Shown here piece after piece: positions 1-9,565 of a stretch of 64,000 nucleotides of DNA. Source of the DNA: Lineus longissimus (lineage: Eukaryota; Nemertea; Pilidiophora; Heteronemertea; Lineidae); the NCBI RefSeq assembly GCF_910592395.1, contig NC_088313.1, forward strand, positions 11,942,937 through 12,006,936, written 5' to 3'. Each line of letters opens with the position of its first letter. Positions within the stretch are counted from its first letter, which is position 1. The translations under genes were made by a program, and so were the position numbers. The notes under the pieces are model-generated. The model ran no database searches and was not told where the DNA came from. It saw nothing but the letters and a program-made list of their open reading frames with translations.

Positions 1-31
1 TTTCGTAAGGGTGCGAAACCTCACTAGTAGC

Positions 32-479
32 GAGTTTCCGCATCGCTTACGATTACGATTACGATTTGTGTTTGACGTGATCGATTTTTGGTGATACGTC
101 ATCCCCGGCGAAATCGTATATGGTACTTTCGTCTCGTTCTTACGAGGATTCCGGCTTATCTTCGTAAGTCGAAAAACGATTACATGGATTAGCGAAAAGC
201 CTATTTTCCACGCTACATATCAAATTCAAAGTGAATTAATGTTCATTGAAGAATACTTTAGAACATATCTGTCAAACATAGGAACTGCATTTAATGCGAT
301 CAACGGCGATTTTGATCATGTTTTAGCGCCGAGAAAAGTGCACCCAGAGCATGAGAGCAGAGTATAGGGCCTATACTACAGTACACCAAGTCGTTGGTGT
401 GAATGCGGAAACCAAATTTCTGGTTCATGCCGGTTTTGAGAGTATTACGATTACGACTTTGAAAGCGATGCGGAAACTC
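32..479. mobile_element. Short non-autonomous inverted-repeat element (MITE-like)
   Basis: The 17-bp sequence GAGTTTCCGCATCGCTT at 32-48 recurs as its exact reverse complement at 463-479. Near both arms are runs of the word ATTACG (ATTACGATTACG). No coding sequence is credible between the arms. I could not identify a clear target-site duplication, so the outer limits are approximate. Confidence 0.5.
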
Positions 480-1370
480 CCTATTGGGAGTCAGACATAC
501 CGATGCGACGAGTTCGGTGTCTGCCATGGCCGACTTCGATTGCTTACTCGAGTTCTCCCCGAGTGACTCGGGGAGCAATCGAACATAGAATTTTGCTCGG
601 GTGACTACCCGAGTGACGTCATATTTGACCTACTTAGTTCCTCGAGGACTACCCTGGACCGCACAGGAGTGGGTTTTGAATTACCCGCAGAACACGTGAT
701 TAATCATGGCTGCCAGCAACTTGTAAGCACGTTTTCTGATGAAAAAAAACCCCTGTTTTTGGCCGTATTTCTTCTGTTCGTTACCAAATATCCCTAAATG
801 AAGTAGAACTAGAACAATAGTTATCGGATTGCTAGCTGACATCGGTTGTAATGCGTTCTCAGACACTGAAAGGGCCTAAACAACACAGTTTGTACAAAGT
901 AGGCCTGCACCGTCCATGTACATGATCAGCCTACTACACTGAACACTGAAGTACATGTAGCCTATGTACATCATCATCATCATGCACTGCATCAGCATCA
1001 TGATCATGTTGGCCTGGGCCTTCATACATGTAATTGACTCAGTAGACTAGCTGGGCCTAAAGTACAAAGTACGTCATTCAGATATCCATTGATTCAATTC
1101 TGTAGCTAGCTAGCTAGGGCCAGTTGCGTTTGTGTTCAGGGTTCAGTTCAGCAGCAGGCCTCTTTGAATTGTAGGCCTTTCTTTTATTTAAGTGGCCTGT
1201 CCATCGCCCCCCCCCCCCCCCCATATGCCTGATTTGAGGCATTGAGTGTGTCGTCGTGGATCGATAATATGCTGTATTCTTTAAGTCATTTTCTGTCTTT
1301 ACCTTTTCAGGGTGAAGATAAAAGTGGGCGATGTTGATGCTATGGTATCGCCCGATATTTTGCAGATTCT

Positions 1371-1802
1371 GAGACAAGACCACAATTGATTTTCCAAGCC
1401 ATTTCCAGTTATTTCAAATGCCCGCCATCAAAGAATGCGTCAAGTAGTGAAACTGAAATTCGGATATGATATACGGGTTAGTCTTGCGAGTAACTGGTGC
1501 GATGGAAATTGGTGATTGACCACGGAAATTTTTTTTTAAATTGACAAGTTTGACACAAGTGGACATTTTTACCCATTTCGGCCATTTTCACTCCAAATTT
1601 GAACCACCTCCCCTATGGCCAGGTTGTCAAAATTCAAAATTATTTTTTTTACCAAATAATTTATTTATATCTGTAGACTTGCCACAGCAAATATTTTTTC
1701 AATACCTCTCCAAATATGTACTTGAGAGTAAAACACATGCACTCGTCTAATAGATAGGCCTGGACCCTCCAACCTATGAATATTCATTAGTGGTCTTGTC
1801 TC
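1371..1802 (+). repeat. R repeat, left terminal copy
   Basis: This 432-bp copy starts with GAGACAAGACCAC and ends with GTGGTCTTGTCTC. It is followed by AATGAAG, the same word that follows the R copies at 31428, 32419 and 33411. It lacks the long poly-C tract seen in the array copies (short CCACCTCCCC version). Confidence 0.9.
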
Positions 1803-2529
1803 AATGAAGAGGGATAATCTTGAGATATCAATGAAATATGCCTTTTCCCAAGCATTTGAGATGTCTTGACTAACATAACCAAGTTTCATCAAAAATGAAC
1901 TTGATTTGAGCGAGCTATTAACGTTTTAAAATGTTGTCCGATACGGACAACCTACCTTATATTTCGTCTTCTAATTGTTTACAGACTGTCTTCAATTTAA
2001 GCTCATTAACTCGTAGAATTCTTAATCGATTGGTACCAAATCTTCGACAAATCACCAGTGGTCTACAGTCAATCTGAAATAGGAATTTGAAACAATTTTA
2101 ATTCATGACAAATATTCAAAAATTTCAATTTTTTGGAAAAAAGTTGTCTTTTTAAAGGATGTTCCAAGGTTGTGACAGTGGTATCATGCTGAAAATGTCA
2201 AAATTTAAAATCGAACAATATTGACTTTGTCTGAAATTTAAAAAACAACAAATATATGATGCATTATAAGCATGGAAAGCTTGTTAGTAAGGTGTGAAAT
2301 GAGAAAAAGATTAACCCATATGTTATCACCTTGTCTGTCACATCCAAGTCTGACACTTCCACAACAGCAACCATTGTCATCGCTATTGTCCTATCAACAT
2401 CCACCCTTTTGTAATCTCTTGTCCTTTCTTGTGTATTTTCAGTCTGTTGAAGGAAGCATCCCGAAATAGACATCTCCTAGGAGTACGATTTTAAGCAAAG
2501 AGAGACAAGTTACGAAAAGACAAGACAAG

Positions 2530-5119
2530 ATGAGGACAAAGGCGAGGAGATTGATAGGAAAACGGGGTCCGAGGTGCCCTAGGGCATCGAATGCAGCAAT
2601 GAGAACAATGTTCAAGAGCGGACACGTGCGGAGTGGAGGTGTCGAGGTGGTGAGCGACGACGAACGAGAAGTAGGCCTACAACCCGCATGGAGACGACTC
2701 ACGCCCCAGGAGTACGGACAGGTCACAACGATGGGACACGACGGCAAAAGACACATACCGGATATTAATAACCGTACTGCCAAGAATGTCAACTTACTAC
2801 GGCTGAACATGAAAGAAGACACTGATGATGAGATGGAGATACCAGATGAGACCATGGAGCATGATCACGAGAGTTTCGTTGTTCAGACAACCAAACTGAT
2901 GGATGTGCTCAACGACGTTAACAGGGCCCATAGCGAATATCACGTGAACTGTCAGCCAATATTCAAATATGGAGAGGTACGTAAGCAGGGGGTGTGTTGT
3001 TCAGTCACTGTGGTGTGTAAAAACTGTGGTTTTGATTCGAAATTGTATAAACTTTTTGAGGACATAGACACTGGCAAGCGCGGACGAAAAGCCGCTCTTC
3101 CAAATGTTGCATTACAGATTGCGTTGCAGGACACAATGATTGGCAACGAGAGTATGAGTTACATACTGAGCATGATGGGAATCCCGCCCCCCTGTAGGAG
3201 TATCATGCAAAAGCAGGCAAATAAGGTTGGTGATGAAACAGTTAAAATGAATGTGGCCGATATGGCAGACATACGCGAGAACTTGAAAAGGATACTGCGC
3301 CTAAGAAATCAGGACGACACAGGAATCAATGTCCAAGCTGATGGACGCTATAACAGTTTACACCTCACTTCGAGGAACAAGATGGGCCGTTGTGCGAGCA
3401 CAATGACTGGATTATGTGTTGAAAATGTGACAGATGAACACAAAATCATTGACATTGAGGTTAAAACAAAACTCTGCTGGATAGGGGCTGCAATGCGGGC
3501 GAAAGGTTTTGAAGTTAAATGTGGTGCCACTGGCACAAACGTTGACGAACGACACTCGAAGTGCACGGCTAACTTTCCTGAAGCAGATGCATTCAGAGAA
3601 TATGATCTTGGGGTTGCATTTGCCGAGACTTTTGAGAAACAGGGCCTACATGTAGAACATTTGACTACAGATGGTGATTCCAGTTCATTCAAAGGGTTAA
3701 CTGATGCAACAAAAAAGCTCTTCGGCGGCTTATTCACGGTGAAGCATCAACTTGACTCTATACATTTGCATCAAGCCCAGACGCGTGCAGGACATAGAGC
3801 TGAATTCAGTAAAGGTATGTTCCCGGGACGTACTGCCGAGGAGAGAACACTGTTAAAAACAACGTTTCTGAATGATCTTAGGGTAAGGTCATCCAAGATT
3901 TTGCAATCTCTATTCAAGCGCTGCAACGGTGACCTCGACAGGATCATGGGATACCTGTATGACACTGTTGCCTGTGTTGTGAACTGTTATGGTGGTGACT
4001 GCACTGGTTGTCCACAGAACGAATTCTCACTGTGCTCAGGCACAACTGGTTCTTGATGGCACAAATCAACACGATGGTCATCTTACGGTGAGATTCCCAA
4101 GTTTAAAATGACAGTGATTGACAAGAACTTGGTACATCTCGTTTTGGAGGTATGCCTTAGTAAAGGAGCGTTGCGACAGCTGAGTCTTGGCGTGACAACC
4201 CAGGGGGTTGAGTCCAAGAATCGAGGTCTGTCGGCCAGCGATCCTAAGATTGTGACCAGGAGCAGGAACTAAAACCCTCGTATCCATTCACCATAACATA
4301 GCCGAGAGCGGGCGACGGAAACTAAAGTGGTTCAACATCGAAGTCGATACTTGTTGCCGCCCAATTCTTCTTCTTCTTCTTCGCGTTCGCTCTGCCTCTG
4401 GAGGGGTCATTCTCCTGGGAGTATTTCCCCTCCAAGGCGGGATGAGCGGTAATGCGTGCCACTACGGTTTAGCGCCAATTGGGTTTATTGGCCTAGTGAC
4501 TCCGACTTCGGCTTCGTGGCATAGACACCACAAGTTGAGGAGGGGTAGTCCACCACAAGCTACAGTCCACTTGGATGGGGTCTTTTACTTGCTCTGGAAT
4601 AGACACCAGATACAAGGAACCTCGGTTTTACGTCTCATGCGAAGGACGGAGCAATCGAGGTAAATCAACTTGCTCAGGGTTGAAAGCAGACAGACCGGTG
4701 CGGGAATCGAACCCATGATCTTCGGATTGTGAGTCCGAAGCCCTAACCACTCGGCCATGCTGCCCCCAATGAAAGCGCTGGACAGAATTGCAATGAACAG
4801 GCAGTACACAGTCAGGTACCAACGGAGTGCTAGACACCAGAAGTTAGCTGGTGTATTGAAAAACATCAGGGCAACAGATTACTTCACGAAAAAGAAAAAC
4901 AAAACCAGGGGTGGTGACTACAAGAAACATGTGATGATAACAATGCCGGACTTGCGAAGGAAGGCTGTCAAGAAGGCTGTTGCACGACGAGACAGACCGC
5001 CCGTACCAGAGTGGAAATGTCTCGACCCAAACAGCAGAAACTACGACCACTCCTACTTTCGGCGATCCTTCAAGATCCAACCAGCCACCAAGACATCCAA
5101 GAGGTTGCCATCGCGGTAA
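2530..5119 (+). pseudogene. Mutator-like transposase (metazoan 'Mutator' domain family), frameshifted and split by a SINE
   Basis: The first 508 codons (2530-4053) are open. They carry a Cys-x2-Cys zinc motif (CKNCGF, about residues 163-168) and a transposase core with an ADGRYN box (Asp271) and a TTDGDSSSFKG box (Asp381), followed by an MFPGRT segment and a Cys-rich CYGGDCTGCPQ segment. These correspond to conserved blocks of the metazoan Mutator-like transposase domain (Pfam family recalled as PF20700). After the stop at 4054-4056, recognisable family sequence continues in other frames (VTTQGVESKNRG near 4190, PKIVTRSRN near 4250). A tRNA-derived SINE (4366-4764) then interrupts it. The C-terminal basic part resumes at 4765-5119 (an RYQRSARHQK-like region, then a terminal NYDHSYF block). 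The copy is therefore dead, although its N-terminal two thirds is intact. The start at 2530 is the first in-frame ATG. A GTAAGA donor-like site lies at 5117. Confidence 0.82.
4366..4764 (-). mobile_element. tRNA-derived SINE with (GAA)n tail
   Basis: Read on the minus strand, the element starts with a tRNA-like head: A box TGGCCGAGTGG, anticodon-type stem-loop TCGGA-CTCACAA-TCCGA, and B box GGTTCGATTCC. A ~300-bp body follows, ending in a (GAA)n tail at 4366-4385. The 6-bp word CCCAAT at 4360-4365 and 4765-4770 is the likely target-site duplication. The anticodon position would read CAC (Val), but a long non-tRNA body follows, so this is a retroposon rather than a tRNA gene. It sits inside the Mutator-like transposase and so inserted after that element. 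Confidence 0.8.
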
Positions 5120-5597
5120 GAAAACTTTCAAATGTCAATTCAATATAATGATATTTTCTTTCAACTTCAACATATAGCTTACCAGGAAAAATGCATTTAG
5201 GGCGGTTGCCATGGCCTGCACAGACTTTCTTGGCATTGCACCTTTTTCTACTTTGATTGACCCTTCCTCTTTCTATTGTCAAGTGCTCGACTTTCACGCA
5301 CAGAGGATTATGACAAAGATGACTTATATGATAACCTGCGCCAGTTTTGAATTTCAATTCATCATGGTCACACAAAAACATCGCACGATGTGCCGTCATT
5401 GTGACCGGCTTATCCAAAAAACTTACTTTAACAAACCCGTATGTTACCCCCCTCTTTTTTTGTTTAGCCCCCTCCCAATTCAAACAAAAACCATTACTTT
5501 TAGTCTTTGCTAATATTCTCGCTCGTAATTCAGATACTTTTCTCTTGAATTCACCTGCTGAAATAAAAAAATTAGTGAAAGCTTGGTACCCTGCCAC
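5070..5597 (-). CDS. His-Me finger / HNH endonuclease with zinc-binding loop (homing-endonuclease type)
   Basis: This 175-codon ORF, convergent with the transposase, has the signature of the zinc-binding-loop His-Me endonucleases (Pfam zf-His_Me_endon type). The block HLCHNPLC (His93, Cys95, Cys100) is followed by His105, then Cys120, Cys126, His129 and Cys135 in a CxGHGNRPKC arrangement. These residues would bind structural zinc ions and position the catalytic His for single- or double-strand DNA cleavage. The ORF is uninterrupted. Beyond residue ~138 it runs antisense over the 3' end of the transposase, and a donor-like GGTAAG lies just after the CIFPG codons (near 5190), so the true C-terminus may differ. 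Its position inside the R-bounded unit suggests that the element carries it. Whether it takes part in mobility is inference. Confidence 0.75.
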   Translation of the reverse strand: MAGYQAFTNFFISAGEFKRKVSELRARILAKTKSNGFCLNWEGAKQKKRGVTYGFVKVSFLDKPVTMTAHRAMFLCDHDELKFKTGAGYHISHLCHNPLCVKVEHLTIERGRVNQSRKRCNAKKVCAGHGNRPKCIFPGKLYVEVERKYHYIELTFESFLTAMATSWMSWWLVGS

Positions 5598-5954
5598 CTA
5601 GCGTGCTCTGTGCCCGACACCTCCCAAAATGAAAATAACATGCAAAACAATCAACACTATCATTACTATTCACAATTGATGATTGTTATGAAACATATCT
5701 AGCCCAAAAAAGTAGAAAAATTTGAAATTATTTGAAATTTTTTGAAAATTTCAATTTTTGGCATTTTCACTTAAAAGCCCTGTAGGACAGGGGGGGGGGG
5801 GGGGTTAAATTTGAGAATTTTCTTTTTTTCCACATTTTCCAATTTCCATGATATGTCCACACATTCTCAACACATTTCAGCCAATTCAAACGGTTTTTGT
5901 GGATTTCAGAGCTCATTTACTATTTTTGACCTGTAACCCAAAACCCTCCAAATA
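5598..5954. other. Non-coding 3' part of the Mutator-like internal segment
   Basis: AT-rich sequence without a credible ORF. It contains a 16-bp poly-G run near 5789-5805 and several TTTGAAATT-type words. It ends in AATA directly before the right R copy. It probably holds the promoter and 5' region of the minus-strand endonuclease. Confidence 0.5.
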
Positions 5955-6390
5955 GAGACAAGACCACAATTGATTTTCCAAGCCATTTCCAGTTATTTCA
6001 AATGCCCGCCATCAAAGAATGCGTCAAGTAGTGAAACTGAAATTCGGATATGATATACGGGTTAGTCTTGCGAGTAACTGGTGCGATGGAAATTGGTGAT
6101 TGACCACGGAAATTTTTTTTTAAATTGACAAGTTTGACACAAGTGGACATTTTTACCCATTTCGGCCATTTTCACTCCAAATTTGAACCACCCCCCCCCC
6201 CTACGGCCAGGTTGTCAAAATTCAAAATTATTTTTTTTACCAAACAATTTATTTATATCTGTGGACTTGCCACAGCAAATATTTTTTCAATACCTCTCCA
6301 AATATGTACTTGAGAGTAAAAAACATGCACTCGTCTAATAGATAGGCCTGGACCCTCCAACCTATGAATATTCATTAGTGGTCTTGTCTC
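5955..6390 (+). repeat. R repeat, right terminal copy
   Basis: This 436-bp copy is in the same orientation as the left copy and nearly identical to it, including the stretch CCAAGCCATTTCCAG that distinguishes this pair from the array copies. It ends at GTGGTCTTGTCTC and is followed by the TTCT target duplication. The shared variant sites indicate that the two terminal copies derive from one another. Confidence 0.9.
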
Positions 6391-6521
6391 TTCTGCAGAG
6401 TCCGGATTCAGGTATGTTCTTACTAAAAGTTGTCTTGGCCCAGGCCAGATGGCTAGTACCTAGCATGCCTAGCTAATAATCGAGACCTATTTCGGCAAAT
6501 AGGTGATATGATGGCTATGCC

Positions 6522-7574
6522 TTGTTTGTTCAGTTGTCGACAGCACGTGCCACCACATTCCATCTTTCCAACCCATCACTCATGATCAAACCAGTCACTG
6601 TGACTGAGTTGGTGACCAGATGTTTTTTTGGAGTAAGATGTTTTTTGGGAATCCTTCGTCAGGCCCTACAGTGCCACCCCTCTGTTTCACCAACAAGTCT
6701 AATGGGATCCATTTCAATTTCAGCTCCAGCATTAAAAAGCGACATCATACAACAGATACTGAGTCAGAAAGCAAGACTAAGTGCTCAATCACAGGCAGCT
6801 CCTCCAAGACCAAGACCAGCCCCAGCAGCTGCTGGAGCTCCACCCGCTCATGCAGCTGATGCTCCACACCACCAAATAGACCAAGCAGCAGATACTCCAC
6901 AAGACCCACCAGCATATTATGATCCTGCTGATGATGCTCCACCACTTGAAGCTGAGCCTGTGGCACCCATGCCCGTTGCCCATATTATTTGGTTACCAAA
7001 TGAACAGGCCAAGCTGGTAGAATTACGGTTGGAACAGGAAGACAAGTTTCGTGCTGCCAACAGGCATGACCTGCTGTGGACGAGTATCGCCAAGGAAATT
7101 AACCCAGAAATTAGCGGAACACAGTGTCTGAACAAATGGAAGTACATCAAGTCTAAGTATACGAAGCATTTGGATGGCCAGAATTCCACTGGGAATGCCC
7201 GGTTACCTGCTCCAATGTTTTTTGAACAATTGGACAGGGTTTACGGAACCCGGGCAGTGAACCGTCCAAAAAATCTCATGGACTCTATGCGGCCCAAAGA
7301 GGCTGTAGACATGGTAGATGCAGTTGAGGTTGTTGGGGGTAATGTTGATAATGGGGCTGGGCCTGGGGTAGCTAAAGTTGGTGAACCGCGTCCGAAAAAG
7401 CAGAAACTTTCAGACCGGGTCTCTCCGCAAGACAAGGTTGTGATTCAAATCCAAGAGATGCAGGAAGGTCAGATCCGTGTTGAAAATATGATGGAAAGGC
7501 ATCATGGTGAGAGGTTGACATGTATGAACCGCTTTTCGGATTTGTTCGAAAAGTCAGTCAACCATCACACTTAA
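6522..7574 (+). CDS. Harbinger-associated Myb/SANT-like DNA-binding protein
   Basis: The ORF has a Pro/Ala-rich N-terminal linker (about residues 70-150) followed by a trihelix/Myb-SANT-like domain (about 155-245). The domain has the spaced aromatics W, L and W in the phrases IIWLPNEQAKLVELR, LLWTSIAKEIN and CLNKWKYIKSKY. The C-terminus is basic then coiled-coil-like (QDKVVIQIQEMQEGQ). Such proteins accompany HARBI1 nucleases in PIF/Harbinger elements and are known to help the transposase enter the nucleus and bind the termini. A TTTCAATTTCAG acceptor-like site lies just before the codons for APALKSD (near 6722), so the first ~65 residues may be intronic and the real 5' exon may lie elsewhere. 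The C-terminal half is intact to the stop. Confidence 0.65.
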   Translation: MFVQLSTARATTFHLSNPSLMIKPVTVTELVTRCFFGVRCFLGILRQALQCHPSVSPTSLMGSISISAPALKSDIIQQILSQKARLSAQSQAAPPRPRPAPAAAGAPPAHAADAPHHQIDQAADTPQDPPAYYDPADDAPPLEAEPVAPMPVAHIIWLPNEQAKLVELRLEQEDKFRAANRHDLLWTSIAKEINPEISGTQCLNKWKYIKSKYTKHLDGQNSTGNARLPAPMFFEQLDRVYGTRAVNRPKNLMDSMRPKEAVDMVDAVEVVGGNVDNGAGPGVAKVGEPRPKKQKLSDRVSPQDKVVIQIQEMQEGQIRVENMMERHHGERLTCMNRFSDLFEKSVNHHT

Positions 7575-7788
7575 TAGACTATAGGCCTCATAGTCCATGT
7601 ACATTGTAGAGCCAGGCAAAGAAAAGGCCTGCATGGGTAATACATGTATGATCACAAGTTTACAGTGTGCCAGTAATTTGTAAAGCCATTGCCTTCAATC
7701 TTCCAATTGTTATGGTTATTGTGCGTAATTTTGAAGGAAGATTTCCTTTTGATTGACAAATATTTGTTAGTATTTGATAATCGTGTAT

Positions 7789-8048
7789 TATTTTGTGCAA
7801 TCATATGTTCTTGTGGATCATACATCTAGTGCTGTACCGAGTACCAGTATTTTAGATATTTTTGTTCCTATGGGAATTTTGATAGAAGATGTTATTTTTG
7901 ATCAGAGTCAGACTGTATTTTTGTGCTGTCTATCATTTTGTGCAGTCATATGTTCAAGTGGAACAAGATGCTGTACTGAGTACCAATGATCATGTTACGG
8001 ATATTTTTAGTCATATTTTGGATATTTTTGTCCCTATGGGAATTTTGA
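7789..8048 (+). repeat. Imperfect tandem duplication downstream of the Myb-like ORF
   Basis: The segment 7789-7883 (ATTTTGTGC ... GGGAATTTTGAT) recurs at 7934-8048 with an inserted ~20 bases and scattered changes. It lies in the presumed 3' untranslated part of the Myb-like gene. Confidence 0.65.
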
Positions 8049-8089
8049 TTGAAAATGAAATGTAATTTGTTGACGATTTGTTGATGTAA

Positions 8090-9565
8090 TTTGTTGATTA
8101 AACTTTTGCTGTTGGATTTTTATGTTTATAAAAATTGGTGTTGTTGTCATTGTCTTTTTCTCACCCTTCACCTTGATTACATCCTCTGACTTGGACATTC
8201 TGGCTCAGCTCCTGAATTCCTGTCTGTGAAGAGGAACTAGTGAGCAAAGCATGCAAGGATGTGCCCATCATCTGGTCCTTTCAAAGTGAATGACTCCATC
8301 CTGAAGAAAAGGCATCCAAGGACCATTAAGTGTGTCGTATGGCTGATAGGGAATCTCCAGTGGACACCCAACTTACATCCTTTGCCTGGAAAGCGGGGTC
8401 GGCAAAATAAAGGTGCACTGAGCTGGACACCCCTCTTCGGATTGAAAAACATCATCCCCCTAGATGTTGGACAATTTGTCCCCTGAAAAGTAGTCCCATC
8501 AGGATATGTTATCCCCTTGAATAATCCGTCCTCAGGTTGTCCCACAAGATCCTCCCAGGACAAATTGTGCAAAGAGATTTGCCCGACCCCCCCCCCCCTT
8601 CAATTACAGAGGATTTTAACAGTTGTATGAGATGGGATATTTCCACAGTTGGGGACAAATTTTCCAGGGACGAATTACCCTGTAAAACCCCTTGCAGCTG
8701 TTGTGTCTTTGTCTTCTGCGTGTAGGGAGTAGAGAGTATCAATGGTGGGAATTCCTACTTTAGGAAAGACATCTCTTGTAGGACCAGGTCGTCTTTGGAC
8801 ATATTGGAGGACTGGGTAACATCCATCCTGGGAAATGAACATTGTCCTCACTTTCTTCCTAGGACATGATAACAAGACCTCATTGTTGTCTAAGGAGTCA
8901 ATGGATAGGGACATCATTGAGGGCAGAGTGATTTGGGAATCTGTGGTTTACTCAAACATTCACTGGGAAGTTGCTCCAGGGACCATGGGAGCAGGGACAA
9001 ATCTTGTGCTCCAGTGGTGGATCCCAAGTGGCAGCCAGGAAGACAGGCTACCTGTTTGCACATACATGTACATGGTCATGCATCACATCCTTCAATTTTT
9101 GCCAGACTAATTGCAATCCAGTATCAGAGTTTTGAAAAGAAAAGGGGTGTTGCCTTCATTTAAAAACCTCTGATGGACCAGAATGACTGAAATGAATGTA
9201 CAGGAAACTAATTTGCTCAACATATTTATCAAAGTACGTTTTACAAACATAGCACATTTTACCATGTGGACAGACTCACTGAATGAACAGAATCATACCT
9301 TAGTAAGATTTGAGTACAATGGTTACCGGTATTACACTGGGACAAAATACATACTAGTACTGTCCATATCTATGAGATATACTCATGTCAGGATGTGGGT
9401 ACAATTGTCACTTGTGGGTGCAAGAATTACCATCCTAAAGTTCACCCTTTGGAGAAAGAATGGGTCAAAGACAAACCAAATGTATAAGAAATGCAAAGAT
9501 TTTGAATTACATATGCAGTCACAAATGTCTGGATCATTTTACATAGTCCTTGCAAAATAAATGGT
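8090..9565. other. Non-coding middle of the Harbinger element
   Basis: The two Harbinger genes converge on this ~1.5 kb. Only short unrelated ORFs are present, with no recognisable domain or RNA gene, and a poly-C run at 8587-8598. I see nothing further in it. Confidence 0.5.

Larger units (their letters stand above)
1371..6390 (+). mobile_element. Mutator-like element with long direct terminal repeats (R-internal-R)
   Basis: Two directly oriented ~435-bp repeats (R, 1371-1802 and 5955-6390) flank a 4152-bp internal segment holding a Mutator-like transposase (plus strand), a SINE and an HNH/His-Me endonuclease ORF (minus strand). Each R begins GAGACAAGACCAC and ends with its reverse complement. 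The four bases before the left R (TTCT, 1367-1370) equal the four after the right R (TTCT, 6391-6394). The bases at the inner edges (AATG at 1803, AATA at 5951) do not match these. The whole composite therefore inserted as one unit into the Harbinger element. Known Mutator-like elements usually make 8-11 bp duplications, so a 4-bp duplication plus direct terminal repeats is atypical. Confidence 0.8.

Noticed and set aside
1541-1750. Recurring ORF of ~62-69 codons inside R copies (also at 6125-6313 and 34133-34339)
   Set aside because: It recurs only because R is repeated. It lacks an ATG start, is truncated or frame-shifted by the variable poly-C run in other copies, and has no recognisable domain.
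2439-3965. Minus-strand ORFs opposite the Mutator-like transposase
   Set aside because: They are low-complexity antisense shadows of the 508-codon transposase frame.
4690-4764. Functional tRNA gene (Val-CAC-like) on the minus strand
   Set aside because: The tRNA-like part continues into a ~300-bp body with a (GAA)n tail and flanking CCCAAT duplication, so it is a SINE head. The D-arm type (TGGCCGAGTGG) does not match a Val tRNA either.
5070-5597. Bacterial or phage contamination suggested by the HNH-type ORF
   Set aside because: It lies within an R-bounded element nested in a Harbinger element. The zinc-loop His-Me type is common in invertebrate genomes. Base composition does not change at its edges.
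1371-6390. Interpretation of R as an ordinary retroviral-type LTR
   Set aside because: R ends are GAGACAAG..CTTGTCTC, not TG..CA. No RT, primer-binding site or polypurine tract is seen. The internal genes are a DDE transposase and an endonuclease. An LTR-like behaviour (solo copies, direct repeats) is kept as a structural description only.
8237-9163. Several 75-111 codon ORFs between the two Harbinger genes
   Set aside because: They overlap on both strands without start context, splice sites or domain similarity, and several begin at non-ATG codons.
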